DNA of 38,720 nt from a virus, in IMG/VR virus record IMGVR_UViG_3300036791_000572, positions 1 through 38,720 of that record; one strand, given 5' to 3'. Position numbers and translations under genes: made by a program. Shown here one piece after another: positions 1 to 6,985 of this stretch (position 1 is the stretch's first letter; each line of letters begins with the position of its first letter). Below the pieces are notes generated by a model. That model saw only the letters and a program-made list of their open reading frames with translations. It did no database searches and had not been told where the DNA came from.

Positions 1-2
1 CG

Positions 3-806
3 ACGGCGAAGCCGCGGGCGACCCTGTCGGAGCTGACGCTCGGCGTCGACACGATCGACTTCGACGTAGACAACGGCAAGGCGTCAAGCGAGGCGACCGT
101 CACCGCCCGGATCGTGCGGCTCGGGTTCCCGCCCGGGTCGGTCGTCGTGCTCGACGACGTCGGCCCCGCGAACGGCCGCTGGCTCGTCCAGACGGTCGAG
201 CGCGGCGTCTTCGACGCGCAGGGCACGATCACGCTGAAGCGCGTCACGAAGCCGCTGCCCGAGCCCGCGGCCGACACGACGACCTCGACGTCGACCGGCA
301 GCAGCCAGTTCGGGTTCGGCGGCGGCGCCGCCGGCGGCGGCACCGCGACGCCCGAGGTCGACCGGGCCTACTCCGCCGCGAAGGCCATCGACGGGAAGCG
401 CTACCCCTACGTCTGGGGCGGCGGCCACGCCCGCGCCGGCTACCCCGACCACGGCGTCAGCGGCCACGCCGACTCGGGCGGCACGATCGCCGTCGCCGGC
501 GTCGGCTACGACTGCTCCGGCTCGACATGCGCCGTGCTCGCCGCCGCCGACATGGGCTACCACCTCGGCGGCCCCGTCGATTCGTCCGGCCCGATCGCCG
601 CCCGCTGGGGCGCCCCGGGTGAAGGCCAGTACCTCACCGTCTGGGCGAACAGCGTGCACGTCTGGATGGAGTTCAAGACGTCGGGCGGCGCCCAGCACTT
701 CGGCACCGGCGACTGGGGATCCGATCAGAGCGGCGGCGGGCCCGCGTTCCAGCAGCGGATGCACACGAAGGACGGCTTCACACCGCGACACTGGCCTGGG
801 TCGTGA
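3..806 (+). CDS. Tail hub/lysin C-terminal part with NlpC/P60 peptidase (5' end outside window)
   Basis: The reading frame is open from the first bases of the window, so the start lies upstream and only about 267 residues are seen. They align throughout with the C-terminal part of the complete protein at 35834-37744. The end carries an NlpC/P60 cell-wall peptidase domain: a YVWGGGH stretch, DCSGS with the catalytic Cys codon at 513, and HVWMEF with the catalytic His codon at 657. Such domains at the tail tip cut peptidoglycan peptides during DNA entry. Compared with the second copy, a longer segment ([15 protein letters not shown]) lies before the catalytic Cys. The stop overlaps the GTG of the next gene by 4 bases. 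It may be the end of a full hub gene or a C-terminal cassette only; the window cannot decide. Confidence 0.8.
   Translation, partial: TAKPRATLSELTLGVDTIDFDVDNGKASSEATVTARIVRLGFPPGSVVVLDDVGPANGRWLVQTVERGVFDAQGTITLKRVTKPLPEPAADTTTSTSTGSSQFGFGGGAAGGGTATPEVDRAYSAAKAIDGKRYPYVWGGGHARAGYPDHGVSGHADSGGTIAVAGVGYDCSGSTCAVLAAADMGYHLGGPVDSSGPIAARWGAPGEGQYLTVWANSVHVWMEFKTSGGAQHFGTGDWGSDQSGGGPAFQQRMHTKDGFTPRHWPGS
87..190 (+). repeat. Copy 1 of 104-base exact repeat (hub gene)
   Basis: These 104 bases are identical to 37058-37161, in the same orientation and frame, inside the two hub genes. The flanks are also homologous but diverged. A perfect block this long would allow homologous recombination between the two tail modules. 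Confidence 0.85.
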
Positions 807-1978
807 CGACGAAGCTCGCCGACCTGCTCGAACAGCCGAAGGCGCCGGTGTCGGCGGTGCGGGCGCTCGTCGACAACACGCCCGCCGACATCAACGCTGA
901 CCTGTTCGTGACCGTGCTCGCCTTCGACGGTCACCGGCAGCGGTGGGGCCCGTGCGCCTGGGTGCCGTCGAACGGGCTCCCCGCCGAGGGCGACGAGTGC
1001 CTGCTCGTCATCACCGAGGACAACGGCACACCGTGGGCGCTGACGACGGCGCCCGTCTACGCCGAGGGCGAGCCCGGCCCCGTGGGGCCGGAGGGCCCGC
1101 AGGGGCCCGCCGGCCCGCCCGGCGCGACCGGAGCGACGGGGCCGCCCGGCCCGCAGGGCTCGACGGGCTCGACGGGCACCCAAGGCCCGAAGGGCGACAC
1201 GGGCTCGACCGGCCCGGCCGGGCCGACCGGCGCGACGGGCTCCCAGGGCCCGCAGGGGCCCGCCGGCGCCGACTCGACCGTACCCGGGCCGCAGGGCCCG
1301 AAGGGCGACCCGGGCGCCACGGGCGCGCAGGGGCCCGCCGGCGCCACCGGCTCGACCGGCGCGCAGGGCGCGAAGGGCGACCCGGGCGCGACGGGTGCAC
1401 AGGGCCCGCAGGGCGCCGCAGGCGCCCAGGGGCCGCAGGGCGCGACCGGGGCGACTGGGGCGGCCGGGCTCGTCTGGCGCGGCGCCTGGGCGGCCGCGAC
1501 CGCCTACGCCGTCAGCGACGCCGTCACCTACGCCGGCGCGAGCTACCGCCGCAAGGTCGCCGGCACGACCGCCGGCACACCCGACACCGACCCGACGAAC
1601 TGGGAGCTGCTCGCCGCCCAGGGCGCACAGGGCCCGACCGGCGCCACGGGCACGCAGGGCCCGGCTGGCGCCACGGGTGCACAGGGGCCGAAGGGCGACA
1701 CCGGCGCGACCGGCACCCAGGGGCCGCAGGGCCCAGCCGGCGCCACCGGCGCGCAGGGGCCGCAGGGCCCGACAGGGGCGACCGGCCCGAGCGGCGCCTC
1801 GACGTTCGTCAGCGGCAGCGGCGCACCGACCGCCGGCGTCGGCGTCGACGGCGCCATCTACCTCGACCTCGCGAGCGACCGGCTCTGGGGCCCGAAGGCG
1901 GCCGGCGCCTGGCCGGGCACCGCGTTCGCCCGCGCGATGCCGCTGAGCCCGACCTACGCGCAGCTGAAGGCCGGCTGA
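803..1978 (+). CDS. Collagen-like tail fibre with embedded chitin-binding-like module
   Basis: This 391-residue protein has an N-terminal domain (1-88) shared with the fibre at 37741-38433, probably the part that attaches to the baseplate. A Gly-X-Y collagen-like stalk follows from about 89 to 222 ([10 protein letters not shown] type triplets). Residues 223-272 form a compact non-collagen module with the spacing of carbohydrate-binding family 5/12 (chitin-binding type 3) domains: Trp, then [18 protein letters not shown], then DPTNWELL. A second Gly-X-Y stretch (274-332) and a 58-residue C-terminal head complete it. The inferred role is binding of the host envelope. Start GTG overlaps the hub stop and the stop overlaps the next ATG, so it is cotranscribed with the baseplate genes. 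Confidence 0.85.
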   Translation: MTTKLADLLEQPKAPVSAVRALVDNTPADINADLFVTVLAFDGHRQRWGPCAWVPSNGLPAEGDECLLVITEDNGTPWALTTAPVYAEGEPGPVGPEGPQGPAGPPGATGATGPPGPQGSTGSTGTQGPKGDTGSTGPAGPTGATGSQGPQGPAGADSTVPGPQGPKGDPGATGAQGPAGATGSTGAQGAKGDPGATGAQGPQGAAGAQGPQGATGATGAAGLVWRGAWAAATAYAVSDAVTYAGASYRRKVAGTTAGTPDTDPTNWELLAAQGAQGPTGATGTQGPAGATGAQGPKGDTGATGTQGPQGPAGATGAQGPQGPTGATGPSGASTFVSGSGAPTAGVGVDGAIYLDLASDRLWGPKAAGAWPGTAFARAMPLSPTYAQLKAG

Positions 1979-2304
1979 TGGCCGACGTCCCGCACTTCTC
2001 GCTCCCGTTCCGCTTCGCCGGCAGCTCGTCGCAGGCGGCGGTGTCCGAGCAGGATTCGCTCGACGAGATCGCCGACTGCGTCTATGCGATCCTCGTCTGC
2101 CCGGTCGGGTTCCGCGTCGAGTCGCCGCTGTTCGGGCTGCCCGATCCGACCTTCTCGATGCCGGGCCCCGACCTCGACGAGATCCGCGCCGCGGTCGAGA
2201 CCTGGGAGCCCCGCGCCGCGGCGGTGCTCGACGGGCGACCCGACGCGGTCGACGAGCTGCTCGCGCACGTCGAGACCTACGTCCAGATCAGATCGGAGGC
2301 GTAA
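1978..2304 (+). CDS. Baseplate wedge protein, gp25/GpW-like
   Basis: This 108-residue protein matches the small gp25/GpW baseplate family in size and features: an N-terminal LPFRFAGSS stretch, a DSLDEIADCVYAIL helix, then the family-typical GFRVESPLFGLPDPTF segment followed by an acidic helix. GpW-like proteins form part of the baseplate wedge of contractile tails and initiate sheath assembly. The ATG overlaps the stop of the fibre gene (ATGA). The longer open frame upstream of this ATG is only a shadow of the collagen repeat gene. Baseplate J follows three bases downstream, the usual W-J-I order, which strengthens the call. Confidence 0.85.
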   Translation: MADVPHFSLPFRFAGSSSQAAVSEQDSLDEIADCVYAILVCPVGFRVESPLFGLPDPTFSMPGPDLDEIRAAVETWEPRAAAVLDGRPDAVDELLAHVETYVQIRSEA

Positions 2305-2307
2305 CCG

Positions 2308-3489
2308 ATGTCGAGCTACATCCCCGTGCCCGTCGACACCGAGCCCGTCGACCTCGCCGGCGAAGCGTTCGACTACCTGCAGGCGCAGGTGCCCGGGTGG
2401 CTGCCGGCCGACGGGAACCTAGAGACCTGGCTCGTCGAGGCGCTCGCGCAGATCGCCGGCGAGCTGCGGGCGCTCGTCGCGCTGGTGCCCGACGCGATCT
2501 TCGCCTACTACGGCGCGTCGATCCTCGGGCTGCCGCCCTACCCGGCGCAGCAGGCAATCGCGCAGACGACCTGGACGAGCCGCGACGGGGCCGGCTACAC
2601 GATCGACGCCGGCACCGTGATCGCGGTCACGCCGCCGGCGTCGGCGACCGGGTCGGCGTTCGCCGTGCAGCTCGACGTCGTGATCCCCGCCGGCTCGACC
2701 GTCGCCGCCGGCGTCGTCTGCACCGCGCTCGAAGCCGGCGCCGCCGCGAGCGGCCTCACCGGCACCGTCGACGTGATCGACCAGCTCTCGTTCATCTCGG
2801 GCGTGACGCTCGACGCGCCGACGTCGGGCGGCCAGGACGCCGAGACCGTCGACGCCTACCTCGCCCGCCTCTCGGCGCTGCTAACGCTGCTCTCGCCGCG
2901 GCCGATCCTGCCGCAAGACTTCGCCGTGCTCGCGCAGCGGTCGATCCCCGACGTCGCCCGCGCCGTCGCGATCGACCTCTACAACCCCGGGCCGCCCGTC
3001 GACACGAACTGCCCGCGCTGCGTGACCGTCGTCTGCGTCGACGCGGACGGGCAGCCGCTCGCCGCGCCGATCAAGCAGCAGGTCGACGACCTGCTGCAAG
3101 CGCAGCGCGAGGTCAACTTCCTGACCTTCGTCGAAGACCCGACGTACACGACGATCGACGTCAGCTTCGCCGTGATGAGCTACCCGGGCTACGACCCGAA
3201 CGACGTCGCCTCCCGCGTGATCGCGCAGCTGACGAGCTACCTGTCGCCCGCCGGCTGGGGCGTGCCGCCCTACGGCGACACCTCGGCGCGGTCGTGGATC
3301 AATGACACCGACGTTCGCTACCTCGAAATCGCCGAGCAGATCAACCGCGTCGACGGCGTGCACTACATCAACACGCTCGCGCTCTGCGTGTCGGGCGGCA
3401 CGCTCGGCCAGGCCGACCTCACGCTCTCCGGGATCGCGCCGATGCCGGAGCCGGGCTCGATCACCGGGACGGCGACCGCCGAGACATGA
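2308..3489 (+). CDS. Baseplate J family protein
   Basis: The 393-residue product has the baseplate J (gp47/Mu gp47-like) layout: an N-terminal helical part with ETWLVEALAQIAGELR, a beta-rich middle (AGTVIAVTPP, VIPAGSTVAAGVV) and a C-terminal half with GQDAETVDAYLARL, a hallmark of the family, then FAVLAQRSIPDVARAVAID. It is the main structural part of the wedge of a contractile-tail baseplate. It sits between gp25-like and tail protein I genes, the conserved order in P2-like and Mu-like tails. The stop overlaps the next ATG by 4 bases. An ordinary full-length gene with no sign of damage. Confidence 0.9.
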   Translation: MSSYIPVPVDTEPVDLAGEAFDYLQAQVPGWLPADGNLETWLVEALAQIAGELRALVALVPDAIFAYYGASILGLPPYPAQQAIAQTTWTSRDGAGYTIDAGTVIAVTPPASATGSAFAVQLDVVIPAGSTVAAGVVCTALEAGAAASGLTGTVDVIDQLSFISGVTLDAPTSGGQDAETVDAYLARLSALLTLLSPRPILPQDFAVLAQRSIPDVARAVAIDLYNPGPPVDTNCPRCVTVVCVDADGQPLAAPIKQQVDDLLQAQREVNFLTFVEDPTYTTIDVSFAVMSYPGYDPNDVASRVIAQLTSYLSPAGWGVPPYGDTSARSWINDTDVRYLEIAEQINRVDGVHYINTLALCVSGGTLGQADLTLSGIAPMPEPGSITGTATAET

Positions 3490-4211
3490 GCACGCTCGAC
3501 CGCAGCTACCCCGGCCTCCACCGGCTCCCCTTGTCCGGGTCGGTGCGCGACCTGCCCGACCCGCCGGCCGCGCTCACACCCGACACGTTCGCCGCCCGCC
3601 TCTACGCGATGCTCGCGCCGCTCGCGCAGCAAGACCCGACCGCCGGCGGCTGGTCGCTGCTGATCCTCCACAACGCGATCGGCACGATGTACCAGCTCGT
3701 CGAGGACTGGGTGCGCGACACGCCCGACGGGCCCGGCTGGTCGCTGCTGATGGATGCCGAGCGGTGCCCGCCCGAGGCGCTCCCGTGGCTCGGTCAGTTC
3801 GCCGGCGTCCGCATCCCCGCCGGCGTCACCGACGACGCCGAGCGGCGTGCCTGGGTCGAGTCGACCGACGGCTTCAACCGCGGCACCCGCGACGCGCTGA
3901 TCGGTGCTGCGAAGGCGACGCTGACCGGCGCGCAGCGGCTGATCTTCCGCGAGCGCGACGGCGCCGCCTACGGCGCCGGGTCGCCCGATTACGCCTACTA
4001 CCTGACCGTCTACAGCTACGCGACCGAGACCCCGAACCCGACGGCGACGCTGAACGCGCTGCTCGCGCAGAAGCCGGGCGGGATCGTGCTGCACTACCAG
4101 GCCGCGACGATGCAGGACTACCAGAACGTGAAGGACACGAACGCGACCTACGCCGTCGTCCACTCGACGTTCAAGGACTACGCCGCGCTCGCCATGAACC
4201 AACCCGGATAG
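3486..4211 (+). CDS. Tail protein I (phage tail protein)
   Basis: The 241-residue product fits the tail protein I / gp48-like family: the segment CPPEALPWLGQFAGVRIP followed by ERRAWVESTDGFNRGTRDAL is the family signature (baseplate wedge protein with an RG(T)RxAL helix). The C-terminal half is beta-rich (YYLTVYSYATETPNP) and ends in an N-T-Y segment that may be host-specific. It connects the wedge to the fibres. Its position directly after baseplate J and before the S74-type fibre supports this. ATG overlaps the J stop. Confidence 0.8.
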   Translation: MSTLDRSYPGLHRLPLSGSVRDLPDPPAALTPDTFAARLYAMLAPLAQQDPTAGGWSLLILHNAIGTMYQLVEDWVRDTPDGPGWSLLMDAERCPPEALPWLGQFAGVRIPAGVTDDAERRAWVESTDGFNRGTRDALIGAAKATLTGAQRLIFRERDGAAYGAGSPDYAYYLTVYSYATETPNPTATLNALLAQKPGGIVLHYQAATMQDYQNVKDTNATYAVVHSTFKDYAALAMNQPG

Positions 4212-4221
4212 GAGGCCCGCC

Positions 4222-5313
4222 ATGCCCACGACCGCCGCACACGCGCTCCGCTACCCGGCCGCGACCGACCCGGCCGACGTCCCGAGCGACATGCAGAAGC
4301 TCGCGAGCGACGTCGACGTCGCGCTCATCCCCTGCGACACGGTCGTCGCGGCAGCAACGCGCGTATTGCGGAGCTTCCTCGTTCAAGGTGACGCGAACGC
4401 CGCCTGGGTCGTCACCGGCAACGGCAAGCAGTCGTGGGGCGCAGGCGGCGCGAACGCGCTCGACACGACGCTCTTCCGGGCGGGCCCGAACTACCTGGCG
4501 ACGGGCGGCGGCTTCTACGCCAATCAGGGCGCCGCGAACCAGTTCCTCCTCGGCACCGACGGGCACCTGTATTTCGGCAGCGCGAACGACACCCACCTGT
4601 ACCGCCCCGCGGCCGCGACGTTGCAGACCGACCAGAAGTTCTTCGCGGGTCAGGAGATGCGGGCGGCGGCGCAGGCCACGCAGCTCCTCATCTTCGGCGA
4701 CGTGTCGCCGTACTGCGGCGGCTCGGCCCGGCCGGGGATCGTGTTCGGGTCGGCGGGTGACTCATGGCTCGCTCGCGCAAGCGCCAACGTCCTCAACGCC
4801 GGCGGCTGCGACCTCAACGTGGAGAGGAACTTCATGTGCAAGGGCGGGTGGGCGGCGCAGGTCAGGATGGGTGACCCGTGGGCGAACAACACCGCCGCGA
4901 TCGTGTTCAACGTCAACGCCGACGCCGGGTTACTGCAGTCCGGAGGCAGCGGTTCCAAGATCGCCAACTACACGTACTCGCAGGGTTACGGGCCGTTCGA
5001 CGCGCTCGCGTACAACGTCGCATCCGACCGCTCGCTCAAAGTCGACGAGCAGCGCGTCGAACCCGACTGGCACGACCAACTGCTCTCGGCGGGGATCTAC
5101 ACGTACCGCTACCGGCGCGGCTCGGACACCGAGGGACGGCATCTGGGGATGATGGCCGACGAGCTGCCGGACGTCGTCCGTAGCGTGGGCGAGGTCAAGG
5201 GCGCCGACGAGACGCAGATGGTCGATCTCTACAAGCTCTCGACGGCGCTGCTCGGCACCGTGCAGCATCTCGCCGGACGGCTCGCCGCGCTCGAGGCCCA
5301 ACTCGCGAACTGA
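4222..5313 (+). CDS. Tail fibre/spike with C-terminal S74 intramolecular chaperone
   Basis: A 363-residue protein. Residues 1-40 are a baseplate-attachment-like segment (LRYPAATDPADVPSDMQKLASDVD). A Gly/Asn-rich beta region with repeated features such as FYANQGAANQFLLGTDGHLYFG follows. The last ~105 residues form an S74 peptidase/chaperone domain: the SDRSLK motif holds the Ser268-Lys273 dyad, followed by YTYRYR, RHLGMMADEL and a C-terminal coiled coil (LSTALLGTVQHLAGRLAALE). In this family the domain trimerises the fibre and cleaves itself off. A ribosome site (GGAGG) precedes ATG. GC content and third-position GC are slightly lower than in the baseplate genes, common for receptor-binding genes. 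Host target unknown. Confidence 0.85.
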   Translation: MPTTAAHALRYPAATDPADVPSDMQKLASDVDVALIPCDTVVAAATRVLRSFLVQGDANAAWVVTGNGKQSWGAGGANALDTTLFRAGPNYLATGGGFYANQGAANQFLLGTDGHLYFGSANDTHLYRPAAATLQTDQKFFAGQEMRAAAQATQLLIFGDVSPYCGGSARPGIVFGSAGDSWLARASANVLNAGGCDLNVERNFMCKGGWAAQVRMGDPWANNTAAIVFNVNADAGLLQSGGSGSKIANYTYSQGYGPFDALAYNVASDRSLKVDEQRVEPDWHDQLLSAGIYTYRYRRGSDTEGRHLGMMADELPDVVRSVGEVKGADETQMVDLYKLSTALLGTVQHLAGRLAALEAQLAN

Positions 5314-5324
5314 AGGAGGAGCGC

Positions 5325-5528
5325 ATGGATCTTGTCATTGGCACGTTCGCCGTCAGCTACGAAGGGACGCTCGCCGTCGGCGACAAGGTCACGATCAGCG
5401 GCACCGCGACCGTGCAGCAGGTCACGAACGTCACGAGTGCCCCGCTCGAGGAGGGAGGAGCGCCCATCGAGAACGCGGCCGCGACGCTCGCCTACGACGG
5501 CGACACTGTGAGGGCGACGGCGGCGTGA
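5325..5528 (+). CDS. Small unknown late protein
   Basis: A 67-residue product preceded by a strong ribosome site (AAGGAGGAGCGC then ATG). It looks beta-rich (MDLVIGTFAVSYEGTL, GDKVTISGTATVQQV) and has no recognised domain. The stop overlaps the GTG of the next gene. Its place between the fibre and lysis genes suggests a small tail accessory or fibre-associated protein, but this is only from context. Internally a second purine-rich ribosome-like sequence (GAGGAGGGAGGAGCGCCC, 5449-5466) is followed by ATC rather than a normal start. Confidence 0.6.
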   Translation: MDLVIGTFAVSYEGTLAVGDKVTISGTATVQQVTNVTSAPLEEGGAPIENAAATLAYDGDTVRATAA

Positions 5529-5842
5529 CGCTCGAGCTGCTCAAGGTGATCGTGCAGCCCGTCTGCCTTGAACGCGACGAGCATGGCGGTATCGTCGGCG
5601 AGAAGCTCGGCGAGACGACGGTGCTCTACACGCTCGACCAGGTGGGCGAGTTCGTCGTCGCGTTGCGGAGCGAGATCGGCCGCGTGAACGCGGCATCCAA
5701 CGGAGAAGGGAGAGCACAGATGAGCGAGACACCGACGACCGAGCCGACCGAGCCGACCGTCCCGGCACCCGAGCCCGAGCCCGAGCCCGACACCGGCGGC
5801 GACGACGACGGAGGCGAGGGCGGTGACGACGACGCCGACTGA
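5525..5842 (+). CDS. Unknown protein with acidic Pro/Glu/Asp tail; possible internal start
   Basis: The 105-residue product starts with GTG overlapping the previous stop. Residues 1-62 look like a folded domain (LLKVIVQPVCLERDEHGGIVGEK, then LYTLDQVGEFVVALRSEI), and 66-105 are a low-complexity Thr/Pro/Glu and Asp/Gly tail. At 5720 there is an in-frame ATG preceded by GAAGGGAG at good spacing, so the 40-residue acidic tail may also be made alone. Function unknown. The acidic tail may simply be a spacer. Confidence 0.6.
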   Translation: MTLELLKVIVQPVCLERDEHGGIVGEKLGETTVLYTLDQVGEFVVALRSEIGRVNAASNGEGRAQMSETPTTEPTEPTVPAPEPEPEPDTGGDDDGGEGGDDDAD

Positions 5843-5999
5843 CGACGAGCGCGACAAGCGCGTCGAGTGGCCGCCGCCGGCGCCCGACCCGCCCGAGGAG
5901 CCGTCACACCGGGCGGGCCGGATCGTCGACCGCGACCGCGGCGACGAGCGCGGCGACGTCGCCGACGACGAGGGGAGGCGGCGGCTATGGCGGCGCTGA
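5823..5999 (+). CDS. Small charged unknown protein
   Basis: A 58-codon frame starting with GTG 20 bases inside the end of the preceding gene, with GGAGGCGAGGG just upstream as a possible ribosome site. The peptide is rich in Asp, Arg, Glu and Pro (EWPPPAPDPPEEPSHRAGR, then VDRDRGDERGDVADDE), with no recognisable fold. It overlaps the first 13 bases of the amidase gene. It fills the only space between its neighbours, and is otherwise weakly supported. Confidence 0.4.
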   Translation: MTTTPTDDERDKRVEWPPPAPDPPEEPSHRAGRIVDRDRGDERGDVADDEGRRRLWRR

Positions 6000-6793
6000 C
6001 GCGGAAGCCGATCCCATCGCCGAACTACAGCTCCCGCGGCGGCGCCGGCGTGCGGCTGATCGTGCTTCACACCGCCGAGGGCGCCCTCACGATCGAGGAG
6101 CTGGGCAACTTCTTCGCGTCGACGTCGAGCGGCGTGTCGTCGCACACCGGCATCGACGACACCGCCGGCGTCGTCGGCGAATACGTGAAGCGACCGAACA
6201 AGGCATGGACGGCCGGCAACGCGAACCCGGTCGCCGTGCAGGCCGAGCTGTGCGCGTTCGCGAAGTGGTCGCCGGACGAGTGGCAGCGCCACCCGGCGAT
6301 GCTCGACAACACGGCCCGTTGGATCGCGGAGGAGGCCGCCTACTTCGGGATCCCGATCACGAAGCTCAGCGCCGCGGAGGCGCAGGGCTCCGGCCGCGGC
6401 GTCTGCCAGCACAACGACCTCGGCTCCTGGGGCGGCGGCCACTGGGACTGCGGCGGCGGCTTCCCGATCGACCAGGTGCTCGACACGGCACGCGGAGGAG
6501 GTGACGACGAGATGGGCTACCCGGCATGGTTCTGGGATTGGTCGAACTGGTATCTGACGACCGACCGCGACGACGACGACCGGCCCGACACGGCGCCCGA
6601 CCAGATCCCCGAGTGGGCCTGGGACGGGCTCGACGAGATCCAGACGATCGGCAAGCGGTACGGCATGACCGGCGACGAGCGCGACTGGCTCGACTGGTAC
6701 CTCGACGGCAAGCAGGGCGCGCGGCCCGACGTGCCCGACACGATCCCCGATCGCTGGTGGGCCGACGAGCGCTGGGCGGTAGCGCGAGAGTAG
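5987..6793 (+). CDS. Endolysin, N-acetylmuramoyl-L-alanine amidase (amidase_2 type)
   Basis: A 268-residue protein beginning at ATG 5987 behind GGGGAGG; the frame is open further upstream but without a comparable ribosome site. Residues 20-165 are an amidase_2 (T7 lysozyme/PGRP-like) fold: IVLHTAEG with His28 as a zinc ligand, VSSHTGID, and QHNDLGSWGGGHWDCGGG with His142, His152 and Cys155, where the zinc-binding H-x-D-C pattern is expected. It cuts the bond between muramic acid and the peptide stem. The C-terminal 100 residues are Trp/Asp-rich (YPAWFWDWSNWYLTTDRDDDD, then IGKRYGMTGDERDWLDWYL) and probably bind the wall. No signal peptide, so release depends on the holin-like protein downstream. 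Confidence 0.88.
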   Translation: MAALTRKPIPSPNYSSRGGAGVRLIVLHTAEGALTIEELGNFFASTSSGVSSHTGIDDTAGVVGEYVKRPNKAWTAGNANPVAVQAELCAFAKWSPDEWQRHPAMLDNTARWIAEEAAYFGIPITKLSAAEAQGSGRGVCQHNDLGSWGGGHWDCGGGFPIDQVLDTARGGGDDEMGYPAWFWDWSNWYLTTDRDDDDRPDTAPDQIPEWAWDGLDEIQTIGKRYGMTGDERDWLDWYLDGKQGARPDVPDTIPDRWWADERWAVARE

Positions 6794-6800
6794 GCGCCGG

Positions 6801-6977
6801 ATGAGCCCGGTCAAGCGGCAGGTCGCCTTGATCCTGTGCGGCGTCGCCGCGCTCGCGCTCGCGGTCATCGTGCTCGTCTTGAACCGCGACACCAGCGGCG
6901 ACCTGCTCGCGGTGCTCGGGATCATCGGCGCGGTCGCGATCATCGTCGTGTCGCTCCCGCCGGGCAACGGCAAGTGA
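6801..6977 (+). CDS. Holin-like protein, two membrane segments
   Basis: The 58-residue peptide has a short positive N-terminus (MSPVKRQ), a first membrane segment at about 8-27, the polar stretch NRDTSGD, a second membrane segment at 34-52 and a short PPGNGK tail. Size, topology and position directly after the amidase fit a small holin that lets the endolysin reach the wall. No family motif can be claimed for so short a protein. It lies only 7 bases after the amidase stop. Confidence 0.65.
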   Translation: MSPVKRQVALILCGVAALALAVIVLVLNRDTSGDLLAVLGIIGAVAIIVVSLPPGNGK

Positions 6978-6985
6978 CGTAGACG

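Noticed and set aside
1080-1790. CRISPR-like or other short tandem repeat array
   Set aside because: The repetition is the Gly-X-Y codon pattern of a collagen-like protein; there are no regular spacers.
803-1978. Diversity-generating retroelement target in the fibre
   Set aside because: No reverse transcriptase and no template repeat were seen in the window; fibre differences are domain gain and divergence, not adenine-specific changes.
943-2304. 453-residue plus-strand frame covering the collagen gene and baseplate W
   Set aside because: The first two thirds are an Arg-rich shadow of the Gly-X-Y repeats; only the part from ATG 1978 is a real gene.
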